A stretch of 64,000 nt of DNA from Scilla litardierei (Eukaryota; Streptophyta; Magnoliopsida; Asparagales; Asparagaceae): NCBI GenBank assembly GCA_030789695.1, contig CM061141.1, positions 273,699,655-273,763,654 of the forward strand. The letters are read 5' to 3'. The position numbers and the translations under genes are program-made. Below the pieces are notes generated by a model. The model was not told the origin of the DNA, searched no databases, and was given only the letters and a program-made list of their open reading frames with translations. Of this stretch, positions 33,198 through 43,593 are shown in pieces; positions within the stretch are counted from its first letter, which is position 1, and each line of letters starts with the position of its first letter.

Positions 33198-35617
33198 CTC
33201 CATTTATCTCCTTGCTAGCGCCTCAGTGGACTGTCCCACTCGGAACGGAATAAAGTGCGCAGGTTTGGTCAATCGATCTACGATCACCCAAATCGCGTCA
33301 TTCTGCTTCGGACTCCGAGGTAGTCCAGTCACGAAATCCATAGTGATGTGTTGTCATTTCCACTCCGGAATCGGAAGCGGTTGTAGCATCCCGGCCGTAC
33401 GCTGATGCTCCGCCTTCACTTGCTGGCAAACCAAGCACTTGGCTACACTCCGAGCCACACTCCTCTTCATACCATGCCACCAATAATTCAGACGAAGATC
33501 CTGGTACATCTGGGTGCCACCAGGATGCACAGAATACGGCGAACTGTGTGCCTCCACCATCAACTCCTCTCTAATATCCCCAGCTGGCACACACAACCTG
33601 GCTCCAAACCTTAGCGAGCCATCCTCATGAATCAAAAAGTCAGCCCGCAGACCGGCTTCCACCTGCTCCCGAATCTTCACCAGCCTCGGATCCTCAACCT
33701 GACCAGCCTTAATCCGATCCACAATCGTCGATTGTATCTGCATGTACATCAACGATGAATCCTCCCCCGGAAGAACAATCTCCACGCCAGACTCACAAAA
33801 ATCCTGCTGCAACCTCCACTGCGAGGTCAAAATCATCACCGCTGGAAGCCTACTCAAAGCATCAGGGACCACATTCACCTTGCCGGGGTGAAACTGCAAA
33901 TCAATATCATAATCCGCCATAAGCTCCAACCATCGACGCTGTCGCATGTTGAGCTCCTTCTGAGTGAAAATGTACTTCACGCTTTTGTGATCGGTGAAAA
34001 TCTTCACTTTCTCACTCAGCAAGAAGTGCCTCCAAATCTTAAGAGCAAACACAACGGCAGCCAACTCCAAATCATGCGTCGGGTAATTCTTCTCATGAAC
34101 CTTAAGCTGACGAGACGCATACGCCACAACATGCCCATGCTGATGCAACACACAACCGAGACCCTTGCCAGAAGCATCACAAAAGCTCTCAAATCCACCG
34201 CTGCGATCAGGCACAACAAGAATAGGGGCAGTCGTCAACCTCTCCTTCAGAACACCAAAAGCACTCTCGCAATCACCCGACCAAACAAAAGCAACTTCCT
34301 TCCGCGTCAACCTGGTCATTGGCTCAGCAATACGAGAAAAGTCCTTAATGAATCGCCGATAATAACCCGCAAGTCCAAGGAAACTCCGAATCTCAGACGC
34401 AGACGACGGAACGGGCCACTCTCTGATGGCCATAATCTTCTCAGGATCCACTGAAATACCATCTCTAGTCACCACATGCCCGAGAAAAGCAACTCTATCC
34501 AGCCAGAACTCGCACTTTGAAAACTTAGCATACAAACGATGCTTTCTCAAGATCTCCAACACCGTCCTTAAGTGCGAGGCATGCTCTTCCTCCGACTTCG
34601 AATAGATCAGAATGTCGTCAATGAAGATCACGACAAACTTATCCAAAAAGTCGTAGAAAATCAGGTTCATCAGATTCATGAAAACTGCGGGCGCGTTAGT
34701 TACGCCGAAAGGCATAACCACAAACTCATAGTGTCCATACTTCGTCCTGAACGCTGTCTTCGGAACATCATCCTTCTTCACCTTCAACTGATGATAACCA
34801 CTCCTCAAATCCAACTTAGAAAACACCCTCGAACCTCCAAGCTGATCAAAAATATCATCGATGCGAGGCAACGAGTATTTATTCTTAATGGTCACCGCAT
34901 TCAACTCCCGATAGTCCACGCACATGCGACGTGAACCATCCTTCTTCTTCACCAGCAACACCGGTGCTCCCCACGGAGACACGCTAGGATTAATATAACC
35001 CTTCTGCAAAAGCTCATCCAACTGCTTCCGCAACTCTTCCAATTCTGCCGGTGCCATACGATACGGCGCCTTCGAAATCGGCTGCGCACCTGGAACAAGA
35101 TCGATAGAAAATTCTAGGGCTTGATCAGGCGGCAAACCAGACGTCTCCTCAGGGAAGACGTCGCCGAAATCACGCACCACAGCTGGCCACTCCAGCTCCA
35201 TCTGCATAGCCACAACCTCCACCGGCCTGGCCCGAAATCTGACATAACCAAGCGAACTGCTACCACGACTGAACTCAAATACTGGATGTCCGGGAATCTC
35301 GAACACCACCTTCTTCCTTCGACAGTCGATCGTAGCATAGAAGCTCGCAAGCCAGTCCATCCCAAGAACTGCATCATAGTTGATGATGTCGTGGACAATG
35401 AAATCAGCAAAAAGCTCATGTCCACAGACCACCAACGAGCAGGAATTACAACCACGATGCACCGAGACCACGCCATTCCCTGTAACGATGTTCCAACTCT
35501 TGGGAAGAGGGGACGTCGACAAGGAATGCCTCTCCACAAAGCTCCGAGAAATAATGCACATCGATGCACCGGAGTCAAAGAGGACCCGTGCAGGAAATGT
35601 GCAAACCAAAACCACAC
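33198..35617 (-). pseudogene. Tekay copy 3, protease-RT-RNase H-integrase (exon 2)
   Basis: Open from protease to integrase apart from TGA at 33354-33356 (shared with copy 2) and TAA at 33204-33206 (shared by all). This is the least damaged unit: two stops in the whole spliced frame. Confidence 0.88.
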
Positions 35618-35729
35618 CTAACAATCAATTAACAATCAAACCCTAGTCTAGCAAACAACCATGTTCAAGCGAACAACACAATCTAACATTCAAACCAGCT
35701 AGGAAAGTAATAGCTAGATTGAGGATTAC
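35618..35729 (-). other. putative intron 1, Tekay copy 3
   Basis: Equivalent to 21130-21241; GT donor at 35729 and AG acceptor at 35618 on the minus strand. Confidence 0.73.
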
Positions 35730-36861
35730 CTGCGATAACCTCATCCACAGCCTCGCTCTCCACAGCGGTCATCAGAAAAGCATGCCTCCTCGGCGGAACA
35801 GCCTGCCGAAAAGCCTGTCCCTGCGGAACAAGAGCTGCTCCACGTCCAGCAGGAACAGACGCTCGCTGCTGCAACGGCTGTGCTACAACAGGTGCCCTCC
35901 GCAGCTGATTCACGTGCCGACAATCCTTCGCGGCATGGGAAGCATCACCACAAACCAGACACTGGCCCAAAAACTTCCGACACTGATCCTTGATGTGGCC
36001 AGGCTTGCCGCAGAAATGGCAAGTCTTCAGAATGGGCCCTCCTGGCCTCTTAAACTGAGCAGGCTGGTTCGGCCTGAATCCAGGTCTAACCACAGCTCTC
36101 GCCTGTTCCACAGGCCGCTTCCCAGCACCAACAATAGACCCCCTCCTCTGGTTCACGAGCAGCTCCTGCCTCTTGGCTGCTACTAGAACCTTCTGATAAG
36201 ACTCCCGGTCAGAAGAGGTCACAAAACTCTGGAGCTCCGAAGCAAGTCCCTGCAGGAACCTCTGAGCTCTCTCCTCAGCGTCCTGCACCATCTTTGGTGC
36301 AAACCGACTCAGCCTCATGAACTCTTGGTGATATAGGTCCACCGACGAGCTTCCTTGCTTCAAATCGATAAAACGCTGCAGCATCTCTTCCCTGGCAGCT
36401 TTCGGAAAGAACTCACCCTCAAATCTGGCCTTGAAGGTAGCCCAAGCTATCGGCTCCACCAGCATCTTCTCTTCCGCATCCCACCAATTCCGAGCATTAT
36501 CCTTGAGTTGCCTCTTCGCCAAATCAACCCATCCAGCCGGGGTGATCTTGGCCATCTTCAGATTGTCCTCGATGTTCCGAATCCACTCATCGACAGCCAG
36601 AGGACCCTCAAACCCATCAAAATATGCGGGACCCAGCTCCCGAAATTGCTTCGCTCCTGGCTCAGAGCGAGGGGCATCCGGAAGAGCCCGGGCAGCTCGA
36701 GCAAGTGGGGCATTCTGGACTTGCAGGAGCACGCCCTGCTGCACTTGCATCATCTGGATCATCATCCGCATCATCTCACCGTTGGTGGGTTCCCGCTCAG
36801 GCTCCTCGTCATGAGGGATCGCACCACTACCCCCACCACAGGTGAAACGTCTTCCTGCCAT
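35683..36861 (-). CDS. Tekay copy 3 Gag
   Basis: 392 aa, open, with both CCHC knuckles. Shares Cys8 and Gly285 with copy 2 and Pro108 with copy 1. Confidence 0.9.
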   Translation of the reverse strand: MAGRRFTCGGGSGAIPHDEEPEREPTNGEMMRMMIQMMQVQQGVLLQVQNAPLARAARALPDAPRSEPGAKQFRELGPAYFDGFEGPLAVDEWIRNIEDNLKMAKITPAGWVDLAKRQLKDNARNWWDAEEKMLVEPIAWATFKARFEGEFFPKAAREEMLQRFIDLKQGSSSVDLYHQEFMRLSRFAPKMVQDAEERAQRFLQGLASELQSFVTSSDRESYQKVLVAAKRQELLVNQRRGSIVGAGKRPVEQARAVVRPGFRPNQPAQFKRPGGPILKTCHFCGKPGHIKDQCRKFLGQCLVCGDASHAAKDCRHVNQLRRAPVVAQPLQQRASVPAGRGAALVPQGQAFRQAVPPRRHAFLMTAVESEAVDEVIAGNPQSSYYFPSWFEC

Positions 36862-37005
36862 CTAGTGACACAGAAAACGAATCAGATTAGACTCATAGCT
36901 TATGACATCGGACGTCGAACTTAGTTTATTGGACATTCTAATATTATTATCGCTCTTCCGATAATCGCAGTTACAGAAGGACCTGCATGGGCCACCAACA
37001 AAACC

Positions 37006-39422
37006 TGTCACGACCCGCTTCCCTAAAATGGAGGCGAGACGTGAAAAGGTCCGCACGAGAGTGGAGCTGCGAAGCCCCAAACCCGATAAGCGTCAATAAA
37101 ACATAAGCAGGTCCCTGTAACCACAACGGAACAACAATAATAGCACAAGGAGAGACTGAAATAAAATCTCACATCTCATAAATTGTCCAACATGAAAATA
37201 AGTCCAACATCCAGAAAAGCCACCAGGCTAAAAGAAAGAGTCTAAAAGGCCCAGAACAAAGCCAACAAAAGCAACGACATAACATAGTATAGGTGCTACG
37301 CACAGATAACAAAACAACTGTCTAAACAAAAGTAAAACACGACGAAGACACTAGGACTGGTCCCCAGTGTCAACGTACTCCCCGTCAAACACAAGCTCGG
37401 GCTCGGCGTCAGCAAACACCTCGTCCTCAACAAGGTACTCAGGCTCAGGATCTAACATGTGTCACCCAAAAGAGTAAAGGGGCACATGTCAGCAAGTCTA
37501 AAAGACTTGGGCAAGGAAACTGAAAGTAAGGCAACTAGCAACCTAGCAGTTATAGTATGCATGACATGGCAGTTATAACATGAGTGCACAATCAAGACAT
37601 GGCAAGATAATTTGTACAGGAGAACAATCATCGGGACAAGACAAGAGTAGCCAAGCTACTACCAATCTCAATCAATTCACTATTCACGTTGTTTGTAGAT
37701 GTTTACGCCTTACAGCTGAATGGTTTCACATTCACGCTGATTGGCCGCTTAACACTACCCCAAACCCAGAGTTTACGCCTTACCACTGCAGTTGCTGATC
37801 GGGCAGACTCCCAGTTGATTGGCCGCTTAACTCTTACCCCCAATACCCACACGTAATGGAGCCAGGGTCCCCGCACATGAGCTCGCATTCTTAAACATTT
37901 GGCGTAGGGGTGCACCTAGCCGGAAACAAGCAATTCAGGCATTGGCTATCAACCAACACATGGCCCGCTTCTGGAACACGAGCCAGGAACACAAGCATTT
38001 GTAGCGAAGCTACGCAATCACAGAAGCACTTAAAGTATGCAATGAAATGACAATTAATTCGCGTACCGTTAATGGAAAGTAAACATGACATGGTAATTGT
38101 GCAACATGATATATGTCGGAACTAGCTTCTTTGTCAAGCTAGTTCCCCAATTTGCGCCTAGGCGAGTATCATTTCGTCGCCTAGCCTCTTTTACGCCTAC
38201 AACAAGCAAATGGCCTAAAACATGGACTAAACCCTAAGTGGCAAGTTTCACTTGCCTAGCACCGGGAATGACGATCACGAAGGTTCGTCTCGCGGATGCT
38301 AATCTACGGGGGAAATCGCTGTTATGGGGGAAACAAACATCAAACAACATGAAATTTCATTAGGGTTTCATAAAAATACAAATAGGATATAAAAACGTCA
38401 AGAGATCGATTTCTTACCGAGAGGAAGTGGAAGAAACACTCCGGAGAACCCTAGGACCAGATCTGGAAACAAATGGAGAAGTTTGGAGAATTAGGGTTTT
38501 TGGGGGATTTTGGGGATTTGGTGAGATTTTGGGGAAGATGAGAGGTAGAATGAGTGGATGGAGGGTTTAGATGATGAATCTAGGGCTTGGGATGAAGGAA
38601 TAGGGCTTGGAGGAAGATGGGGGCTCAATGGGGGAGAAACTAGGGTTTTGGGTCGAGTGGAGGAAGAAGAAAACGTTTGGGAGGGGTATAAATAGGTTGG
38701 GCTGGCGGCTGCCCAGAAATTAGGGTTTTAACACATATTAGTTGGTCAAAGAGCAACCACTGACCGACTAGTTTGGCAACTAGTCGGTCGGTCGACCAAT
38801 GCAGACCGACTAAGTGCAAACAGTAACTTCTGAACGAAAATAGGATTTAGATTTAGTCGGTCCATGAACAAATACTGACCGACTAGTTTAGCATCTAGTC
38901 GGTCGATGAACGTTCTTAGACCGACTAAGAGTAAACAGTAACTGATACTAAAATTAGATGATGTGTTAGTCGGTTAAAGAAGCATTGCCGACCGACTAGT
39001 TTGCAACCTAGTCGGTCAACCAACGTTCTTAGACCGACTAACGATAAACAGTAACTCCTGAGAAATTTAGAAAGCTAACTAGTCGGTCCAAGAAGGATTT
39101 CCGACCGACTGGATCGTCATCTAGTCGGTCGGTGCCCCTTCTTATACCGGCTAATAAGCACCAAAAGTTTCGATACGGAGCGCGGGGCCCCGGGATCGAT
39201 TCCTAAGACTCCTAGGCTTGATCTATTAGTAAGATATGACCGTTATGAAGGCCGTCACGAATGACATACTTCGAAATCGACGATCCTAAGGAAGAAACGA
39301 GAAAACACGACGAAACGATCGAAAATGAAAGTCACGGAGACGAAAACCACGCAGAGGAGAAAATCCACCAAAACATATATTATATTATAATAAATCCAGA
39401 TACATGAAAAGCAGTCGTTACA
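37006..39422 (-). repeat. Tekay LTR 4 (5' terminal LTR of the array)
   Basis: 2417 bp; the palindrome array is at 38739-39154. Private changes include AGTTGGTC for AGTCGGTC, CTTCTTTGTC for CTTCGTTGTC and one extra G near 38330. Followed by GTCTT at 39423-39427. Confidence 0.95.
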
Positions 39423-39532
39423 GTCTTAGCACGGCGTTTCGGAGGGGTTGGATGCTCGGTATCCGTAGTGTTTGGTTCTACGTTCATCGGCGAGGGGCTA
39501 GAGGGAGTGATAGGGATGCATGTTCTTGCCAT
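39423..39532 (-). pseudogene. SIRE-like extra ORF, 5' part (start codon side)
   Basis: ATG at 39530-39532 opens MARTCIPITPSSPSPM and runs 36 codons plus two bases to the array edge. The frame continues exactly at 15267 when one GTCTT is removed. This is the true N-terminus, Pro/Thr-rich and basic near the junction (PPKRRAK). Confidence 0.8.
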
Positions 39533-39792
39533 AATCGCGACAATACACGACACACTCAAACTTGAAACGAAGAAACCCTAAGTCGAAACCCTAGAAAGCT
39601 GAAATCGAAACCCTAGCCAAGAGAATCTAACCCTAGAGAACTAACCCTAACCCTAGGAAGCTAGGAGATGAGAGAGAATCACCTAGGAGGAGGGGCCGAC
39701 GGTGGAGATCGACGGAAATGGCCGGAAAACGGCCGGAGTTCGATCGAAAGTCGAAGGGGCTGAGCGAGGTCGGGGGTGTTAGCTGGAGAGAA
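39533..39792 (-). promoter_or_regulatory. leader of the extra ORF with telo-box motifs
   Basis: On the minus strand this ~260-bp stretch is C/T-rich. It contains at least six AGGGTT/AAACCCTA-type motifs between about 39570 and 39655 (telo-box motifs, frequent near plant transcription starts) and no ORF. It lies between a DRE-core array and the ATG, as a 5' UTR plus core promoter would. No clear TATA box was seen. Confidence 0.5.
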
Positions 39793-40177
39793 TACCGACT
39801 AATAAGAAAATTAGTCGGATGAAAGGAGTTTTAATCGATCGGAATGCGAAAAGACAATTCAGTCCCCGTCACAATTAGTCGGTCACAGTTCAAGCACTGA
39901 CCGACTAGATCACGATCTAGTCGGTCGGTCAATGAGCTTGAACCGACTAGTTGCAAACAGTGGCTGAATCCAAGTTTAACTGACAAGAATTAGTCGGTCT
40001 GTGTTCATTTACTGACCGACTAGATCTCAATCTAGTCGGTCGGTCACTGAACATGAACCGACTAAAGAGTTAAAATGGAGAGGAAACTCAAAAAGCTTGA
40101 GTTAGTCGGTCTAAGTTCTTCTACTAACCGACTAGATGAGCATCTAGTCGGTTGGTGGTTGAACCGAAACCGACTAA
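39793..40177. promoter_or_regulatory. internal DRE-core palindrome array upstream of the extra ORF
   Basis: Three full units plus a partial one: AGTCGGTC facing GACCGACTAGAT, then ATCTAGTCGGTCGGT facing AACCGACTA. This is the unit structure of the LTR arrays, but it lies inside the element, between the pol stop (40425) and the extra ORF. Units share the layout with the LTR arrays yet have diverged spacers (TTGAACCGACTA). The 247 bp between array and pol hold nothing recognisable. Confidence 0.75.
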
Positions 40178-40424
40178 AAGAGTCCAAAAGTTGATAATCA
40201 AGTTCTCTCCTCAATACGCTTGGACGATATATCGCAATACTCTCAATAATCATCTAAACTACCCCATTAAACATCGAAATCTTAAATACGACATTCAAAA
40301 CATGAATTCGAGCAAAAATTCAAAATATCACATAAATTCCCGAAAAAAAAATCCAATAAGTCTAGCATGAACGAAATATTTCGAAATATAATAGCATGCA
40401 AGATTATTAAATGAAACATGAATC

Positions 40425-43226
40425 CTATATCTCGGATTCACCCATAATCCCCAATTCTCGACGCAACCGCACAAAGGAGTCCTCCTTTAGGGGTTTCGTG
40501 AAAATATCGGCGATTTGCTTTTGGGTTTCAACGTACACTAAAATGATGTCCTTTTTAGCAACATGATCATCTAAAAAGTGGTGTTGGACATCTATGTGTT
40601 TCGAACGGGAATGGTGTACCGGGTTCTTGGAAATACATATTGCACTTTGGTTGTCAACCATGATAGGGCAAGTATCACAATTAATACCAAAGTCTTTAAG
40701 TGTGTGTCTCATCCAAAGAACTTGAGCACACGCGGCACCGGCGGCAATATATTCCGCCTCGGTGGTTGAAAGTAATACGGAATTTTGCTTCTTGGAAAAC
40801 CAAGAGACAAGGGAATTTCCTATAAAATGGCAAGTGTCACTAGTACTTTTCCTGTCGGATTTGCATCCCGCATAATCGGCATCACTATATGAGATTAACT
40901 CATACGTGCTAGATTTTGGATAAAGTAATCCAAAATCAAGTGTATAACTTAGATAACGGAAAATACGTTTTACCGCTACTAAGTGATACTCCTTAGGTTG
41001 AGACTGATAACGAGCACATACGCATACAGTAAACATAATATCGGGCCTACTTGCGGTAAGATAAAGTAAACTACCTATCATACCTCGATATAGACGAATG
41101 TCTACATCCTTACCGCCCGTATCCTTGTCAAGATGCATAGTCGTGCTCATTGGAGTCTTCTTCCCGGAGGCACTCTCCATTCCAAATCGCTTAAGCAACT
41201 CCACCGTATACTTCGTTTGGTGGATGAAGATTGCATCGTCCATTTGGCGAATTTGGAGACCTAAGAAATATTTGAGCTCACCCATGTGGCTCATCTCAAA
41301 TTGTTCCTTCATAACATTAGAAAACTCTTCGCAAAGAGCAAAGTTAGTAGCACTGAAAATGATATCATTAACATAAATTTGAACTAAAATTATATCATTA
41401 TTCGAATGCTTAACAAAAAGTGTAGAATCGGCTTCTCCCATTTTAAAATTCAAATCCAAAAGAAAATTCTTTAGGCGATCATACCAAGCTCGAGGAGCTT
41501 GTCTCAAACAGTAAAGCGCTTTCTTTAGTTTAAAAACATGATTTGGAAATTTTTCATTTATGAAACCCGGAGGTTGAGAAACGTAAACTTCCTCAACGAC
41601 ATCTCCGTTTAAAAATGCACTTTTAACATCCATTTGAAATAATTTAAAATCCTTATGGCATGCAAAAGACAATAATAATCTAATTGATTCTAATCTAGCT
41701 ACCGGAGCGAAGGATTCTTCGAAATCAATACCTTCCTCTTGACGGTAGCTTTGAGCAACTAACCGAGCTTTGTTCCGGACGACGACTTGGTTTTCGTCGG
41801 TTTTGTTTTTGAAGATCCACTTTGTCCCTATGACGGTGTGGTTCTTCGATGGCAATGGAACAAGCTCCCAAACTTCATTCCTCTCGAATTGAATGAGCTC
41901 CTCCTCCATGGCTAAGATCCAAGCGCTATCTTCGCATGCTTCATTAACGTTCTTTGGCTCAATCGAGGAGGCAAAGGCACAATGAGCGAAGTAGTTCACT
42001 TGCGATCTCGTCTTGACACTATCATGGATATTGCCAATGACTTGCTCATGAGGATGATCACGAACGGTATGAAGCCGTTTGGGAATACCTTGGTCACTAG
42101 GAACATTCTCAACAACTTCATTAGATGGGTTAGTCTCAATAGAATCAATGGAATCATTAGACTTAGAATTATCAAACGAATCACATAAAATATCCATAGA
42201 ATCATTATCATTTGAAATTCTAGTTGGAACAAATCCTTCATTAAATGAGACATGAAGCGACTCCTCGATCGTTGAGGTTCGTTTGTTGAATATCCGGTAG
42301 GCTTTGCTACGCGAAGAATATCCAACAAAAATCCCCTCATCGGATCTTGGATCGAATTTGTCCAAACTACCATACGTGTTCTTAATAAAACATTTCGAAC
42401 CAAAAACACGAAAATGTTTAACTTGAGGCAACCTACCAAACAACAATTCATAACAAGTTTGTTTAGTGCCGGGCCTCAAAAGTATTCTATTAAACACATA
42501 GCAAACGGTGTGTACCGCTTCCGCCCAAAATTGATGGCCAAGTTGGCTATCATCAAGCATAGTGCGAGCACACTCCACTAGCGTCCTATTCTTTCTCTCA
42601 ACTACACCATTTTGAGGAGGTGCACGATGGAAAGAGAAGGTGTGTGTAATACCAACTTCATCACAAAATGTCTCAAAAGACTCATTCTCAAATTCACCTC
42701 CATGATCACTACGAATAGTGACAATGGTGGTTCCTAAGAGATTTTGTACTTTCTTAACAAAAATTGTGAAGTTTTCAAAAGCTTCATTTTTATTACACAA
42801 TGAAAATACCCATGTAAATCTCGAATAATCATCTACGATGACAAGTCCATATCTTGCATTTCCTAAGGAAGCAACTCTAGTTGGCCCAAATAAGTCTAGA
42901 TGTAATAGCTCTAGTGGCAGTTTAGTAGAAATGCTTTTCTTAGGTTTAAATGAAGATTTAGGAAGCTTGCCACGTTGACAACAATCACAAAAACTTTTCT
43001 TTTCAAAAACGAGCTTCGGAAAACCTTTAATGGAATTTAATTTTGAAAGCTTATAAAGTGTTCCAAAGTTCACATGTCCAAAGCGTCGATGCCATAAGTG
43101 TTGTTCACTTGTGTTGACAACGAGACATTGTTCATAAGACTTAGGAAGATCCAAAATATAAATGTCTTTATGACGAGTGCCGGAAAATAATAATTTATCA
43201 TTATCTTTTCTTAAAATATGACACAA
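40425..43226 (-). pseudogene. SIRE-like pol: integrase, reverse transcriptase, RNase H
   Basis: A 933-codon open frame. In order: integrase zinc finger (His46, His51, Cys80, Cys83), integrase core D111, D174 and E210 ([23 protein letters not shown]), RT (about 448-690; [22 protein letters not shown]), RNase H ([24 protein letters not shown]) and the C-terminal ADIFTKPL motif. The RT catalytic box reads YVND where copia RTs have YVDD (codon AAT at 41367-41369), which should abolish polymerisation. Upstream the frame joins the protease through a TAA (43231-43233) and a one-base deletion, so this copy is dead despite its long open frame. Confidence 0.9.
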
Positions 43227-43593
43227 TCCTTACGCAAAGCTAACTTTGTAACCTTTGTCACAAAGTTGGCTTATTGAAATAAGATTATGATTTAAGCCAT
43301 TAACAAGATAAACATCACTAATTAATGGTTTAGATGGTTACCCACTTTACCAACACCTAAGATGGTTCCGCTCTCGTTACCTCCAAATACGACGCGGTTT
43401 CCATTTGCGATGGGAACCACTCCGGAGAGCAATCGAGCGTCACCCGTCATGTGTTTTGAACACCCGCTATCGAGTATCCAATTTCCCTTGGAGCTAAATT
43501 TAAATTTGTTGCTCCTTTTCTTTTTCTTTTCCTTGAGTACCTAAAGATAGAGAATTTCATATCATGGTACCCAAGGTCATTGGGTCCAAAAGA
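43227..43593 (-). pseudogene. SIRE-like protease segment, broken
   Basis: The minus strand encodes a Lys-rich run, then NWILDSGCSKHMTGD with the DSG active site of copia protease (about 43480-43435), and SGTILGVGKVG. A one-base deletion near 43335 shifts the frame; TAA at 43231-43233 follows. The frame connects backward to gag only if about 59 nt, including the gag stop, are skipped. Confidence 0.75.

Larger units (their letters stand above)
15273..39422 (-). mobile_element. tandem Tekay chromovirus array: four LTRs, three internal domains
   Basis: LTRs at 15273-17689, 22518-24933, 29762-32177 and 37006-39422 alternate with three 4828-bp internal domains on the minus strand, with periods of 7245, 7244 and 7244 bp. 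One GTCTT duplication flanks the whole. Each internal domain encodes gag, protease, RT, RNase H, integrase and a C-terminal chromodomain-like segment, which places it with Tekay/Del chromoviruses. Units differ by scattered substitutions, so they are real copies and not one read repeated. Domains 2 and 3 share derived changes absent from 1. Unequal recombination between LTRs is the simplest origin. Confidence 0.93.

Noticed and set aside
15273..39422. Tandem array as a pure assembly artefact
   Set aside because: Units differ by many point changes, copy-specific stops and LTR-specific variants, and one matching target duplication brackets the whole. Long reads would still settle it.
39570..39660. 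AACCCTA motifs suggesting an interstitial telomere tract
   Set aside because: Motifs are scattered with unrelated spacers, not a head-to-tail array; the telo-box leader is the better reading.
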